A stretch of DNA of 64,000 nucleotides. Source: Schistocephalus solidus (taxonomy: Eukaryota > Platyhelminthes > Cestoda > Diphyllobothriidea > Diphyllobothriidae). The notes beneath the pieces were generated by a model. That model was not told the origin of the DNA, did no database searches, and worked only from the letters and a program-made list of their open reading frames with translations. The translations under genes were made by a program, and so were the position numbers. Every line of letters starts with the position of its first letter. Within the stretch, counting starts at the first letter, position 1. This document shows positions 1 to 11,769 of the stretch, in pieces. The stretch spans positions 1 to 64,000 of the forward strand of contig WEDG01008611.1 in NCBI GenBank assembly GCA_017591395.1, written 5' to 3'.

Positions 1-2
1 AG

Positions 3-1260
3 TTGAGACAGGTGGCGTCGCACGGTGCTATATGCGCCATCACCCACTGCTGCACCGACAAGAAGACAAGGCTGGTGCGTTTCCGACGAAGAGAGCACAC
101 AGATTTAAGCACAGAAATATCCCACTTTCTCACAATATTCGGCGCTGGGTACGTATTTTTCTCTAGGAGTGTTACCTGTTATAGTGCTGGGCCTCTTGGT
201 TCATTTATCACGTTTGCCTTCCTTGAAAGTGGTTCATACACTACGCTACTCGATAAAACCATATTAAAACGATAAGGCCTTTGTGGACAATCAGCAGTTT
301 TTGTCAGTGTTTACTGTCGATCAAACAGCAGAAGTAACTTTTGAAATAGTGGGTTTTAAGATAGGTGCTATAGAAGGGAGAGACAGACTGGAATTAAAAA
401 TGGCCTGGTCCGTCAGCCATCTCCCCAGGTTAAACGTTTTGCCTTAACTAGAAACCAGGCAGCGCGTTGGGAACATATACGTGACATCGAACTCCCCTTT
501 GTCGACGGAGCAGAATGTATCGATACTAATCAGGATGAATGTGCCTGCCGCTCACTGGGTACTCGACCACCGATATGGCGACAGGAGGATCCCTATGCTG
601 TTTGAACCCCTCGGTTTGGGTTCTCATGGGGCCAGTAGCCGAAAAATGTCGTTGCGGAGCAAACGTCAACTGCCTGAGCGAGAAAGACCCTAGTCACAGA
701 AAGGCCAGATCAGATGTGGAACTTCGAGTTCGGTGAGCCCGAGCCCTTAGACAAAGCACATTCCGTAGATGACAAAGGAGCTTTAGAGTTGTTCAAATCC
801 CATGCACAGCTGACTCGAGGGCACTTAAAAATACCTCTACCCTGGAAGTTAGCCTGACAACGAGCCTGTTGCCTATAGACGTTTATATGCCTTGAAGAAC
901 AGACTGATGAAAAACCCCGAATATAAGGATAAATACATTACGACGATCTCCTAATATATCAAAAAGGGTTACGCAGAATCTGCTGCGCCGACACGTCCTT
1001 TCGGTCCTGGAAAATCTTTGTATCTAACCCATTTCTCGGTAGTTAATCCGATGAAACCGGAAAAAGTTGAGAGTAGTTTTCGACTGCGCCCGCCAGCACA
1101 GGAGTACATCGCTCAACCACCAATTACTGCAGGGGCCAGACCTAGCCAACAGTTTATGTGGAGGTTGGAATTTGGCATTCATATTTTGGTTAGCGCCGGG
1201 GAAGGCACTGTCTAAACAAACATTCGTAACGAAATTAATTTATGACAAGGTGTGCAGATA
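3..1260 (+). mobile_element. BEL/Pao LTR retrotransposon, degraded pol remnant
   Basis: This is a decayed piece of a BEL/Pao polyprotein, cut on the left by the window edge. In order, in shifting frames, it shows a zinc-knuckle tail (MRHHPLLHR near 30-60), an aspartic-protease-like stretch (AFLESGSYTTLLDK near 210-260), a block around MNVPAAHWVLDH (537-575), a pre-RT block (EFGEPEPLDKAHSVDD, 720-775) and the start of RT (VVFDC, then [10 protein letters not shown], 1070-1160). The block order and wording match BEL/Pao pol. Each block sits in a different frame or is separated by stops, so it is a pseudogene. RT after the first motifs, RNase H, integrase and LTRs are all missing; a CR1 LINE tail begins directly after it. 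Confidence 0.8.
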
Positions 1261-2072
1261 AAAAGTACAAGTATTTAATAATGTAGGCAGAAATTTTCCT
1301 GTTAGGTCAATGGTTAGCGATGTTTTGAAATTAATAGTGAACTAGATAAGTAGGCAGTGAAAAAATACTACTACCTTAAAAATGGAGGCAGAGTTCAATA
1401 GGTCTTCATTTTCGCATAGAATGTAGGAGAAAAAAACTGTTTATGAAAATAAGGTCAGGTGGTAGAGTAGGGTAATGCTGCAGTAGCATTTCAGAATGAG
1501 ATAATGAATCGTCGATAAGGTTTTTTCTTGATCAGAAACAGAATCAGGCGAAACGGCCTCAGGGAACTTTAGGCCTCAGCATCTTAGAATCCAGAATTTA
1601 ATTCTGATGATGGTAAGTATCCAACGAGCGAGAGCATTTTAGACTGTGTACGTCCGAATGACTTCATCTTTTGAATGACTGGTGGTAAAAGGAGACATCA
1701 TGGTTCCTGGTGGACTCGAGGTAGTGAAAAAATAGTTTCAAGAAGGTCACTTAAATTCCTGATGGTCCTTTCTCCAAGTCGTAGAGAAAGATGCTCGGAA
1801 AAGATGAGGAAAATAAAAGGTTAATAGAATTTGTGTTAAAATAAATGTTCAGCCTTCACATGAATGCAACTAGGCTAGTTAACGACCTTATTTCAATAGG
1901 CAAGTCATTTCAAAGAAAGCTATACCTAGAAGCAAATAATAGAGAGCGGTTTCACGTGGAGGATGTAGGAGGATAATTTCTTAGGTTATAAGGAAGATTA
2001 ATGGGGGTAATGACAGAAAGCTTGGGTAGATTGGAGCTATTATTTAGTCGAAAAAGGAGACAAAAGCCTGCT

Positions 2073-2264
2073 TCAAGTCTCCTGACCCAAAGAAATTTTT
2101 AGCTTCGTGAACTGGCATCTTGTTGAGTAGGAAGTAGTTGAAAGAGTCGGAGCAGGAGTTTTTTTGTGAAAATGTCTTTGGACATTTTCAATTTTTGACC
2201 GGCTAGATTCGTTCATTAAACCGAAGAAAGGACCGCAAAATTCAAGAATGGGAAGCACAAACAT
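2073..2264 (-). pseudogene. RT C-terminal domain fragment of LINE copy A1
   Basis: A short frame carrying MFVLPILEFCGPFFGLMN followed by SRSKIENVQR, the conserved post-RT segment of this LINE family (compare VLPILEYCCPLFGLMN at 7210-7269). It ends early by a stop. Confidence 0.7.
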
Positions 2265-2660
2265 ATGATAAAGTCTTAATTAAATCTCAGTATGAGAAAA
2301 TTTATAAGAAATAAAGCCGCAAATCTGAGAACTTTTGGTCGTAGTTCTATCCGCATGAGGCGAAAGGTAAAATTTATTTGTCTACCTTAAGCCCAAGTCC
2401 TCGAAGGAGGAACATCCAGTTATAGGGCAACCTTTAAAAATAGCACGTTGCGACAGCCTTACAGAGCCAAAACACATGAAGTTACACGTAGAAGGTGAGA
2501 ATTTAATTAGCTATGTGGAGCTCCACGCCGAAAAGAGCTTCTAAGTCTGAAAAGAATTTGTTCTAGGCATCGTGCGGCCGTAGAGTAGGGAGAAGGGAAT
2601 ACATGCATCGGAGGTCATTAGCATAAATAAGATTGAGAATATTTAACTATCGATGAAATA

Positions 2661-2951
2661 TCATTTATGGAAAGTAAGAACAACAAAGGACCTAAGACGG
2701 TACCTTGAAGGACACAACTTACAATCTGGGTAGGACTTGAGCATGAGGACCCCCACTAAAACTTTTTGTTTTCGATCACATAGGTATGATCTAATAAAGT
2801 CAGTTAGGGGACTACGAAATCTTATAGCCTCTAGTTTAGCTAGAAGTCGTCTATGAGGCACATTTTTGAATGCCTTACTCAGATCAAAATAGATAACTAC
2901 TACAGATAGATACTCAGTACGAAGAGAGTTTAGTTGATTTAGATAAGACAT
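2661..2951 (-). pseudogene. RT core fragment of LINE copy A1
   Basis: An open stretch of 96 codons covering RT fingers and palm. It holds VVVIYFDLSKAF (motif A, catalytic Asp), then PHRRLLAKLEA and SYLCDRKQKVLVG. These match the equivalent blocks of the copy at 7696-9063. Motif B and the YADD box lie just downstream on the minus strand, outside this frame, and YADD has become YAND. It has no likely product of its own. Confidence 0.8.
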
Positions 2952-4098
2952 GTGGCAGTTTTCACAAGAGCGGTCCGGTAAAAAGCCATTTTTTGATGAG
3001 TTGAGAATTTGATTACTTATGCAAAAATATGTGATTTGTTTTGCAATTAGTTTTTTAAAGAGTTTAACATGAGAGGAAAAGAAATTTTTTCTCGAAATAC
3101 TGAGAATAATTTGTTCAGAAACGATGGAAAATCTCGTATCTGTTTAATAAGTGGGTTTGTAATGTTATCAGTTCCAACCGAATGTGCATTTTTTAGGTGA
3201 TTTTTTACTTTTTAAATACTTGAAGGTGAGAAATTAATGGTTGTTATATGTGAATTTGAATTTTAAAGCAGAGGAAATGAGGGATTGAGTCTAGTTTCAA
3301 TGTTAAAATCATTGGCAAAAAACTTATTTAACAATTCTGCTTTGCCCAAATCCTCTGTAACAAAATTTTTGTTACAGTCAAGTAAAGGAAGAATTACATG
3401 CAGACACTTAGCCGATGACCGAACATGGAAGACTTGAGCAACAGATCTGAATGAATTGGCATTACTTAGTGCCCGAGACTCCCTATGCCAATTTTCAATG
3501 CTAATTCAAATATTTGTGCAATCCTTAAGTGAACTGACAAAGAGCTTTTACATGGATCGTTAAGTTGTTTTCGTAATTTTTAAGGCTGTTTTGGAAAACA
3601 TTTGAATAGTAGAAGAGGCTGTATTTAAATTAAAATCTTATGCGGTATAAAAGCCTGGATTATTTCTGTAAGGCTCTGCAATATTTCATGGAAAACGTTT
3701 CGATCGTTGATTGAAAATATGCTATACCAATCTATAGTGCTTACGAAATTATTTATTATTTCATGGTTTGTGTTAGCAAAGTCGAGGTTATTGCATTTTT
3801 ACCTCAGGCTTTGTACGAAGGGAGACTGGAAAACAACAGTGAATTAGTGTGTGATCACTTGTGTAAAGATCACGATGGAAATTCATAAAGAGGGGGTGGA
3901 CATCATTTGTAAAAATTCAATCTAAAATGCTTTAATTTCTAGTCACTTAACTAACCAGTTTCGGTCTGTTTGAAAAGTTTGTAGTGTCAACCGATTGCTC
4001 AAACTTTTGGCGGTGAGAATTTGCCTGCCAGTCAATGTCTGGCAGATTAAAATCGCCTACGATTATTTTTGACATCAAATTGAGTCCCTGCAACTTTT

Positions 4099-4372
4099 TC
4101 AATATAGCTCACAGCGCTCGCTTTCATTACTAGAATAACATGAAGGATTATAGACACAACCAATTACCGTTTTTTTATTGTGTGGGAGGATGACTGAAAC
4201 AAAGAATACTTTTCCAGAAAAGGACAAAATGCTCAGCTGAAAAGGGAACTGTACAAAGGCAACCACCGCCACGTTCTTCAGCCTGGTCATGTCGGTACAA
4301 ATTGAAATTATCTATAACGAGCTTTGAGTTGGAAATACGTGCGTGAACCATGGATTCAGTGATGCGCAGCAC
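4099..4372 (-). pseudogene. AP endonuclease fragment of LINE copy A1
   Basis: Two overlapping minus frames split one endonuclease domain. One carries TESMVHARISNSKLVIDNFNLYRHD and RGGGCL; the other carries GKVFFVSVILP and VIGCVYNPS. The same blocks occur uninterrupted in the copy at 9180-9602 (CVTESWTHPLISDSLLVID, RGGGCLL, AILGCIYFPP), so a frameshift separates them here. Confidence 0.7.
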
Positions 4373-5584
4373 ATCTGGATCAAGCTCAAAAAGCTACTGT
4401 TCGAAATTCTGTCATCTTATTTACAACTGATCTCGCATTGATGGTAACTTAACTGAGCGCATTCCTGAGCTGCAGGTTACACTCATCAGTATTTATAAAG
4501 AAGGACGATTTGGTGGCGGAGAAGAAAACTGGAGTGGAGAAACAAAAGGTGGGAAACAAAATTGCTCTGGTCTACAATTTGGTGAAAGGTTACTGTTAAA
4601 AGAACTGAGATTACTATACAACGGCATAGTTGGATGAAAGCCATGGAAGAGTAGGCTATATTGTGGCATAGGAAAGAGAAGGGGTGGCATAGAAATGAGA
4701 TTTTGAGGGAAAATAGTATAAATTGGTGACAAACGTGCATTTGAAAAAGAAATAAATGATTTCAGAAAACTGTTAAAGTAATTAAAAGACATAATTATTT
4801 GGGGATTTTGGACACTGTTTTTGGTTGGGAAATATTATAATGTGAGCGTTGGGATCTGTTGTAGATGCGGAGTTTCCCATCGGTAGTGGCATTCCTGCGA
4901 TTTACTGGGGGCTTTCCTAGGTTTAGTAGATTTGGCAGAGGTGGTTTGCTTGAAAGGGGAAAAAAGTGACGTTGACACGATTTCACTCAAAACGGGAACA
5001 GGGTGAACGGGTGAAGTTTCAAGTGGAATCGAAATTCCTGTTGATCCGTAGGGCCGTGGGCTTGCATCAGCTAGAGGGTCATCTTCTATAGAATTGGAAA
5101 CACCATAGCAAAAACAACTATTATGAATCCTTCAGATCATTCAGAGAAAAATATGGTTGGCAGTGTATTAAATGACGCCCTAGTACGATAAACTCCATTC
5201 GGGAGAGAAGGTAACCGTTCGCGCAGCCTTAAATATCGGAAAAAAACATAGTGAACAGTCAATAAATGTGAGACGACGGTCCCTCAAACTTGTCTTCGAC
5301 AGCAAAGAAGAGGCTAATCTACTTCTTTCTAGGAAGACGAATCGTCGAAACTCCCATGTGGAAGTTTTTTTTCCAGCTGGACTTCTCTCCAGCAGAAAGT
5401 CTGAAATGCCGTGACTTAGTGAAGAGGATACTTGCAGCTGGATAAAAGAACCTGTTTTTTTTTCGAGGACGTGCGATACGGAAAAATGCGGCATTGCTCT
5501 GGAACCAGTCAATGCTCATGGCACTGCTGAGTGTTGCTAAACTACCTTTCCATTTACCGAAGGCCAAAGTCTGTTTTCGAAGCC

Positions 5585-5935
5585 GAACGAACTGAGAATA
5601 CAGGAAGTCGTTTTGTCTCCTGATATTATAGCAATCCTAGAAACATGACTGTCACATAATATCAGCGATTGTGACGTATCATTATCCGGGTACCACCGCC
5701 AAACTGGAGGATTTTGCCATGTTTGTAAAGAGACATTTTACTTTGTTTGAAAGGACAGAGAAGATAAGCAATCGTATCGAGACTATTTGGCTGACTATAA
5801 AAGACAGAGGGATCACAGTCCCTTGAAACCATCACTCTCTACCAACCACCGGGGACGGACCCCGACGCTGCTCTTGTTTGCCATCGATCACCATCTGGTA
5901 ACGGTAATACTTGAAGATTTTCTTACACAACATAA
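5585..5935. other. Spacer between two LINEs; possible solo LTR with TATA box
   Basis: This spacer does not belong to either flanking LINE. It carries ACTATAAAAGACAG at about 5796-5809, followed about 30 bases later by a CT-rich stretch, like an LTR promoter. A TGT-ACA bounded reading (about 5649 to 5933) is possible. I see no second LTR, no target-site duplication and no primer-binding site, so the LTR reading is tentative. The adjoining 5100-5585 stretch has open minus frames without recognisable domains. Confidence 0.25.
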
Positions 5936-6629
5936 AAATGATAATAAATTGTATATTTAAGGCCCAGAGAGCCCCATCATTTCAAACGTAGTATCGCGGT
6001 ATAAATAAATACAAAGTGGATAATTGCTGCACTATGTGAGCAGCCGTATTAACAGCCGAAATGAACAATATGGTAGGCATATCCGATTTAGAACGATTTG
6101 CCATTTTTAAAACAATAGTCAACAATCTTTAAAATAAACGGTGAACTAGAAAAGAAGCAGTAAAAAAACTCCTACGGTTAAATCGGAGGCGGAGGTCAGT
6201 GAGCCGCCAGTTTAAAAAAAAATAGGAGAAAAATCTGCTTCACTAAAAAATTAATAGCTAGATGTAATGGGATAGTTCTGTGATGTTGCTGACAACGTAT
6301 GAGGGTTCGGAACGCTCCTTGTCATGTGAGAGATAATATAGCAGTCAGAGCTACTGTTTGTAACCACCAGTGGAGGTGAGAGAGGACGAACTCATCGTGG
6401 ACACCAGGGTCAAAACGAAGAGGGGACAGTAGAGGTCATGAGATCATCATCGAGATGCGACCTTGCCGACTGCATAGTCCATCAATCAAAGAGGCAAAAC
6501 CATCAGAACCCGCCTTGATCCTCAACTGAACCTGGAGACCATCGTCGGGGTTGCAAAAGCGGAGGAAAGTACCAAGGTTGTCAAGACTTGGCGATGCTAG
6601 TTTAAAAGGAGGGACAAAAGTGAATGCAA

Positions 6630-6725
6630 AGATTGACTCTGCAGAGGATGATGGACATATAATAAGAGACCAATATAAGATTGACTCTGCAGAGGATGAT
6701 GGACATATAATAAGAGACCAATATA
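6630..6725. repeat. Tandem duplication of a 48-base unit in the LINE 3' UTR
   Basis: Two copies of a 48-base unit starting AGATTGACTCTGCAGAGG lie head to tail (6630-6677 and 6678-6725). By eye they are identical. The unit lies in the 3' UTR of LINE copy B1. Identity implies a recent local duplication. Confidence 0.9.
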
Positions 6726-6861
6726 CTATCAAGGGAGCTGCCTCAAATACCAGGAGGACCCTTTTCGAAATCCAAAAGTTGCGAGTTAGGGAAGGAAACA
6801 GACAATAAGGACTTTATATCTTCCGAAGTTAAATGTTTGCGTAACTTTGTTTTGAAAATAG

Positions 6862-7269
6862 CTAATGTGGACGACAACCTAATTTGCAGTGGAAGATTAT
6901 TCCAGATGAAAGCATATTTGGAGGCAAAAACTGAGACCGGTTAGTTGTGGAGCTAAGGGGTGGTGAAATGATCATGGAGGAATTACGAGTGGCATAGGGT
7001 CGATCTACCGGAGTGAGAGCGTTAATTCGTGGGAGATTTGGGCTAGAGTTAACGCGAAACAGGAAGCAGAGACCGGCTTCGAGTATTCTAACCCACATAA
7101 ATTTAATGTCTGCTAACTGGCATCTATCCGTATAAGAGATACTGGATCCAGGAAGAGAAAATAGTCTTCGAGTAAAAACCCTCTGAACTTTTTCAATCTT
7201 ACTGCGGTCAGAGGCGTTCATCAGCCCAAAGAGGGGACAGCAGTATTCTAGAATAGGAAGAACAAACAT
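6862..7269 (-). pseudogene. RT C-terminal domain of LINE copy B1
   Basis: 135 open codons holding the post-RT domain: VLPILEYCCPLFGLMNASD, KIEKVQRVFTRRLF, then INALTPVDRPYATRNSS and a final NRSQFLPPNMLSS segment. The matching segment in copies at 21000 and 28770 reads FASKYSFLWN, so this copy has a shifted end. It is separated from the RT core by a frame change between 7270 and 7690. Confidence 0.75.
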
Positions 7270-7695
7270 GCGGTACAGGTCTAACTTTTATTTCCGGAAG
7301 GAAGAAATTATGCGATATAAAACCACATATCTGTGCAGCCTTTGCAGAAATTCGATCTGCATGAGGCTATAATGCTAGCTTGTTCGTGTAACTTAGACCT
7401 AAGTCTTTTATGGTTGATCGTTCTAAAAGTGTACTATTTTGAAACACGAGGGGTCCAGGAAGCTTAGCGGGGCCAAAACACATAAAACTACTCTTGGATG
7501 AAGAAAACTCCATCTGCCAAGTACAGCTCCAACGTGAGTGCATAAGTAGATCAGTGTTGATTTTATCAACGCAACTATTGGCAGTGTCTTTAGAAAATGA
7601 ATAAATGCACTTGAGATCGTCAGCGTAAACGAAATTTTGTGAATTTGTGAGTAAAGCTGAAATTTCGTTTATGTACAGAATAAAGAGAAGGGGAC

Positions 7696-9602
7696 CTAGA
7701 ACCGTGCCTTGAAAACGCCACTCGTGATCGGTTGAGGCGTCGAGTTGCTATTACCTACTAAGACCTTCTGGCTGCGGTTAGACAAGTAGGAACCAATGAA
7801 GTCAAGGAGAGGAGGCTGGATGTCGAGGGCTTCCAGTTTCACCAGAAGACGTCTGTGCGGTACCTTGTCAAAGGCTTTGCTCAGGTCAAAGTAGATCACA
7901 ACCACTGACTGCTGCTCATTACGAAGGGAAGTGACGAGGTTAAGAAAAGCTAAATGACACACTTCGCATGATCTCCCAGGTAGAAAACCATATTGCGAGT
8001 CGCTTAAGAGCTTATTTTCTAAGCAAAAGTCGAGAATTTGATTAAAAATAATTTTTTCAAGAAGTTTTGCTAGAGCCGGGGTTTTGTGAACGCCTCGATA
8101 ATTATTTACGTCCGAACGAGATCCCGACTTGAAGACAGGAAGAATAATAGATGTCTTCCATGAGTCAGGAAAGAATCCGTTTAAAAGATAAACTGAGAAT
8201 ACATGGCTAAGCAATCGGGGAAAGCTCGGCACACTCTTGATAACTGAGTTTGGAATACCGTCAGTCCCCGAAGAGTGCGAGTTTTTCAGACGCATTATTT
8301 GCTTACGAATTAGTTCTATGGAGAAATCAATGGTACTGATAACATTAAATGAGGATGCCTGAAACGTCGGAACCGGTTCAGATTCCATCGTAAGATGATT
8401 AGCAAAGAATACACTAAACAATTCTGCCTTCTCAGAGTCTTCGAGAACGAATTTCTTAGTTTCATTAAGTAATGTAGGTATTTCATAACCTCGTTTAGAG
8501 CAGGATCGACGGCGGAACAGTTGAGCAACAGATTTTGCAGAGTTTGGCTCGCTGAGTGCACATGATTCCCTCTGTCTGTCCCGTGCAAGCCGAATCTTAG
8601 AGGCTAATTCAAAAATCTCTGCAATCCTTAGATGTACAGATAACGAACTAGTATATTGATCTTTTAATTGCTTCCTCAATTTCTTTAGTCTTGGCAAAAG
8701 AAAGTGGGGGACCGTGGATTCCGAAGTGTAGGGCTTGACAATTTTGATTGGCACAAATTCCAGGATGTTATTTGAAACGACTGACATTAAGTCAGAAAGA
8801 CTTGCTGCATCGTTCATGGAGGAGAGATGCTGCCAATCCAATGAGTCCAAAAAGTTGTTAATTAAGCTCATATCTGCGAGGTCAAAATTATGATAGGTAC
8901 GAACGGCGCTAGCCTTTTTCGATGAGACAATTGGTAAGCAACAGTGAATTAATGTATGGTCACTTTGGAAGAGGCCCTGCTTAAAATCAACGAAGAGGGG
9001 AGCAATGTCATTTGTGAAAATCAGATCTAAAAATATGCTTGTCTCTCGTTGAAGAACGGACAAGCTGTGACCAATTAGAGAAATTAATGGTATCTAGGAA
9101 AGGCTGAAATCTGGGTGGACAAAAGTTTGAAATCCAGTCAATTTCTGGAAAATTAAAATCCCCAGCGATTATTTTAATGTTAAAATTGGACTCCGAAACC
9201 AATTTTAAAAATTTCACAAAGTTTCACATCATCATCGGATGATGAATTAGGCGGGAAGTAAATACATCCGAGAATAGCCTTTTGCCAGGGTGACAGGATA
9301 ATGGATGCGAAGCAGTAATTACCAGAGAATGACGTGACGTCTAGATCAAACGAGAAGTACTTAAATGAAGCTTTAATATAGAGAAGACAACCACCACCAC
9401 GCTTACTAGTGCGGTCTTGACGGTAGAGATCGTACTGGTCTATGACAAGCAAAGAGTCTGAAATTAAGGGATGGGTCCAAGATTCAGTTACACATAAAAC
9501 ATCAGGCATTAACTCGAAAGCAATGGCTCTAAGTTGGGCCATCTTATTTATAACAGATCTAGCATTAAGTAATATGACATCTAGAGTAGTTCGAGTATCC
9601 AA
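7696..9602 (-). pseudogene. LINE ORF2 (copy B1): AP endonuclease and reverse transcriptase
   Basis: Three overlapping minus frames form one ORF2. 9180-9602 carries the endonuclease start (LLNARSVINKMAQLRAIAF, CVTESW). 9008-9217 carries its middle (IKIIAGDFNFPEIDW, the AGDFN box). 7696-9063 carries its end (LDLIFTND, then SDHTLIH with the catalytic His) and the RT through HSSGTDGIPNSVIK, FPDSWKTSIILPVFKSG, NNYRG, SQYGFLPGRS, VVVIYFDLSKAFDKVPHRR and SYLSNRSQKVLVG. The frame breaks at 7696, just before motif B and the intact YADD box at 7616-7627. Predicted function is nicking of target DNA and target-primed reverse transcription. Two frameshifts and a stop make it inactive. The track-style start at 9602 is TTG; the frame continues upstream toward ORF1. 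Confidence 0.85.
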
Positions 9603-11048
9603 ACTAGGGTTATCGTTATTAATTTTAAAAAAAAATTTGGAGGTGGGTAATTAAGTTGGAAGTTATTGTGGCTTGGAGGGTAATTGCCAACTGCGCCATA
9701 ACGATTGGTATATAGAACGTCATTAACAAAAGGCTGAGAGGGATATCTGAAAGGTGTAGGAATAAAACTTTCCGGTATCGAACCACCATAGGGGTTACGA
9801 CCGGGATATGCCTGTTGGTAGTTAAAACGGAATGACGGGAAGTTAGATGGAATATAGGGGCTGATGGGAGATGGCAAGCAGCTATAAGAATTAAATGCTG
9901 GAAAGTCAGGTCTTGTATATCGGTTTACATGGTAAGGGTTATTTGCCTGTTGGAGAGGCTTGCTTAGTTTTGGAGAGGGCGGTATGCGATCACTGAGACC
10001 TGCGCTATCTTGCTTTTGGGTCTGGGTTAGATTTACGTCCTTCGGAAAACCTGCCTTAGGTGATATAATTGAGGGTATAAGATGACCCGTGGGGTTATGG
10101 AACGAGCTAGCTTGTGGAGGGTTAAATAAGTTAAATTTAGATGATTGCGGATTTTGTATTTGAAGGTTATTTATGAGATTTGGCTCAGGAAATTTCCCGG
10201 AGAGGCCTGGAGAATTGCGTTTAAGAGGGTAAATTGGCAGTCTCTGTGCTTTAGACGGGTTAGACGGTATAAATGCTTTAGACGGGGTCGCAAACATTAC
10301 AGGTGGGCTGAAAGCACCCGAAATTGCAGTATTCGGCCGCGAGGGAGACGAAGTAGAAGGTTGAGTGGAGGGGCTGACTGAACTAGACATCTGAGAAGAT
10401 GAATTAGCAGTTGCATTGACGTTAGTGGAAATACGACCAGACTTATGAATATTAGGTTGAGAAATTGATGATAAGAAGGACCCATTTCTTGGCTCCATTG
10501 GTGTAAGATATCGACAAAGGAAACATTTTGTCATTTCCAAATAGCGAGAAGTGCAACCTCGTTGAGCAAAGATTGAGTCAACCTCAACTGTTGACAACAA
10601 TTTAACTAGTGTAGGAGGATTCTTTCTATGCGAAGAGAGGCGTTTTGCTTCCACTATTTTGTAGTTGAAACCACCCGAGTACAAAAAAGTTCATAGCAAC
10701 GTCAACTGGGCGTTTGTGTATGGGGGCATTTTTTAGGAGAAAATTGTGATTGCGTTTCTGTCTATCAAAAGCCTCGCTGGCGACCAAGTGAACAAGCGAA
10801 TCGAGACACCTGCAATCCTGAGAGGGAAGATCAGATATGTTACCATCGAACAGATTGCCGAGTATAGACAAAATGGATCCAAACTTCATAACGAAGTCGT
10901 TGCAGTTCTGTAAATCGGACAGATCTAGCTGTTTAGCTTTAACTATGGGTTGTACATTTGAGTCAATGTTGAAACTGCTAGGTGTATTCAAGCAACGTTT
11001 TGGTCCCGAGGCATGTAGTTTACGACGAATTGAGCTTGTTGGTTTCAT
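9581..11048 (-). pseudogene. LINE ORF1 protein (copy B1), frameshifted
   Basis: ORF1 starts at ATG 11048 and reads 140 codons, with KQLDLSDLQNCNDFVMKFG and LGNLFDGNISDLPS. It then shifts frame near 10685, within a T6 run on the coding strand, into a second frame (from 10684) that starts SGGFNYKIVEAKRLSSHRKN and runs to 9581. The second part has a CFLCR segment, then a long low-complexity region rich in Pro, Ser, Asn, Phe and Tyr. I see no clear RRM or classic zinc knuckle. The same N-terminal wording recurs at 19610-19960, which confirms it as a LINE ORF1 and places the two frames in one protein. Presumed RNA-binding chaperone by position only. Confidence 0.75.
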
Positions 11049-11060
11049 CTTTCGTCGAAA

Positions 11061-11549
11061 ATAAGAGTAAGATCTACGCAGGATACGCAGGTTATAATAA
11101 ATTTATGAAATGTCAACTTATTTCTATCTTAGCGCTTTATAATTCTCCGTTTTCTACGAGGATTTATAGGGATAGCAAGTTGTAGTTGTCTAAAAACTAG
11201 AAATTCAAAACTTTATCAGCAATTTAGCCAATAAAGATAGCAGGAAACAAATAAATCCGTTAAAAGTTGAGAACGAGAAATGAGGCTATGTCAGGTGAAT
11301 AAGGTGACACTGTATAGTTCAACCTATTGTTAAAGACAAAGACCGCAGGTAATTATATACGATTAAGGGCTAGAAATGCAAAACTTTTATCTGCAATTAA
11401 GCCAATAACGATAGTATAAACGAAAAAAAAAACGTTCAAATTTTAGATTTTACTTAGCTTTTAAAAATCGACCTGCGCACCTTGACCTTGATCTTTCTTT
11501 TTCTATGTATTTGTTGGAGCGCGTGGAGCGCGTGGAGGACAACAGGTTA
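11061..11549 (-). other. AT-rich stretch, probable 5' UTR of LINE copy B1
   Basis: No open frame of note. Two related segments lie about 174 bases apart: 11190-11240 and 11364-11416, both containing CTAGAAAT.CAAAACTTT, then CAATT.AGCCAATAA.GATAG. This looks like two monomers of a tandem 5' UTR repeat, as some LINEs carry, or a local duplication. Confidence 0.4.
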
Positions 11550-11769
11550 GTTGTTTAAAACTCATCTTCACTAAAGCTCCTGACAGTGGTGAAGAGATAT
11601 CCTGCCTCCCTCCACTTGGTCAAAGTGATCCAATGTTTAATGACGAAAGTCCGCCAGCGTGTCCAGTAGACCAAACTATCGAAAAGAGTTAATTCCTCTG
11701 AGCTCGAGATATTCAAACTTAATTCGAAGCGCGCACTGGTATTTGTGGTGGTATGCACTTCCGGTCGGT

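Larger units (their letters stand above)
1262..5100 (-). mobile_element. CR1-like LINE copy A1, degraded
   Basis: A minus-strand non-LTR retrotransposon of the same family as the better copy at 5940-11060. Read on the minus strand it shows a Pro/Phe/Asn-rich ORF1 tail (about 4490-4990), an endonuclease start (INARSVVNKM near 4420, then NLYRHD and RGGGC near 4270-4320), an RT core and an RT C-terminal domain. Many stops and frameshifts interrupt it. The catalytic YADD box reads YAND (2614-2625). The 3' UTR resembles that of the copy at 5940 but stops about 110 bases short of its end, where the BEL/Pao remnant begins. The 5' limit is uncertain; ORF1-like composition fades near 5100. Confidence 0.8.
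5940..11060 (-). mobile_element. CR1-like LINE copy B1, near full length
   Basis: The best-preserved LINE in the window, on the minus strand. Order on that strand: ORF1 (11048 to 9581), endonuclease (9602 to about 9000), RT (about 8590 to 7600), RT C-terminal domain (7269 to 6862), then a 3' UTR ending near 5940 in an AATAAATTG-rich tail. The YADD box is intact at 7616-7627. Several single-base shifts break the frames, so it is inactive as it stands. The 3' UTR matches that of the copy at 27895 over about 300 bases. Endonuclease type, RT wording and A/T-rich 3' tail point to the CR1 group; exact clade not verified. It may start upstream of 11060, because 11060-11480 looks like its 5' UTR. Confidence 0.85.
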
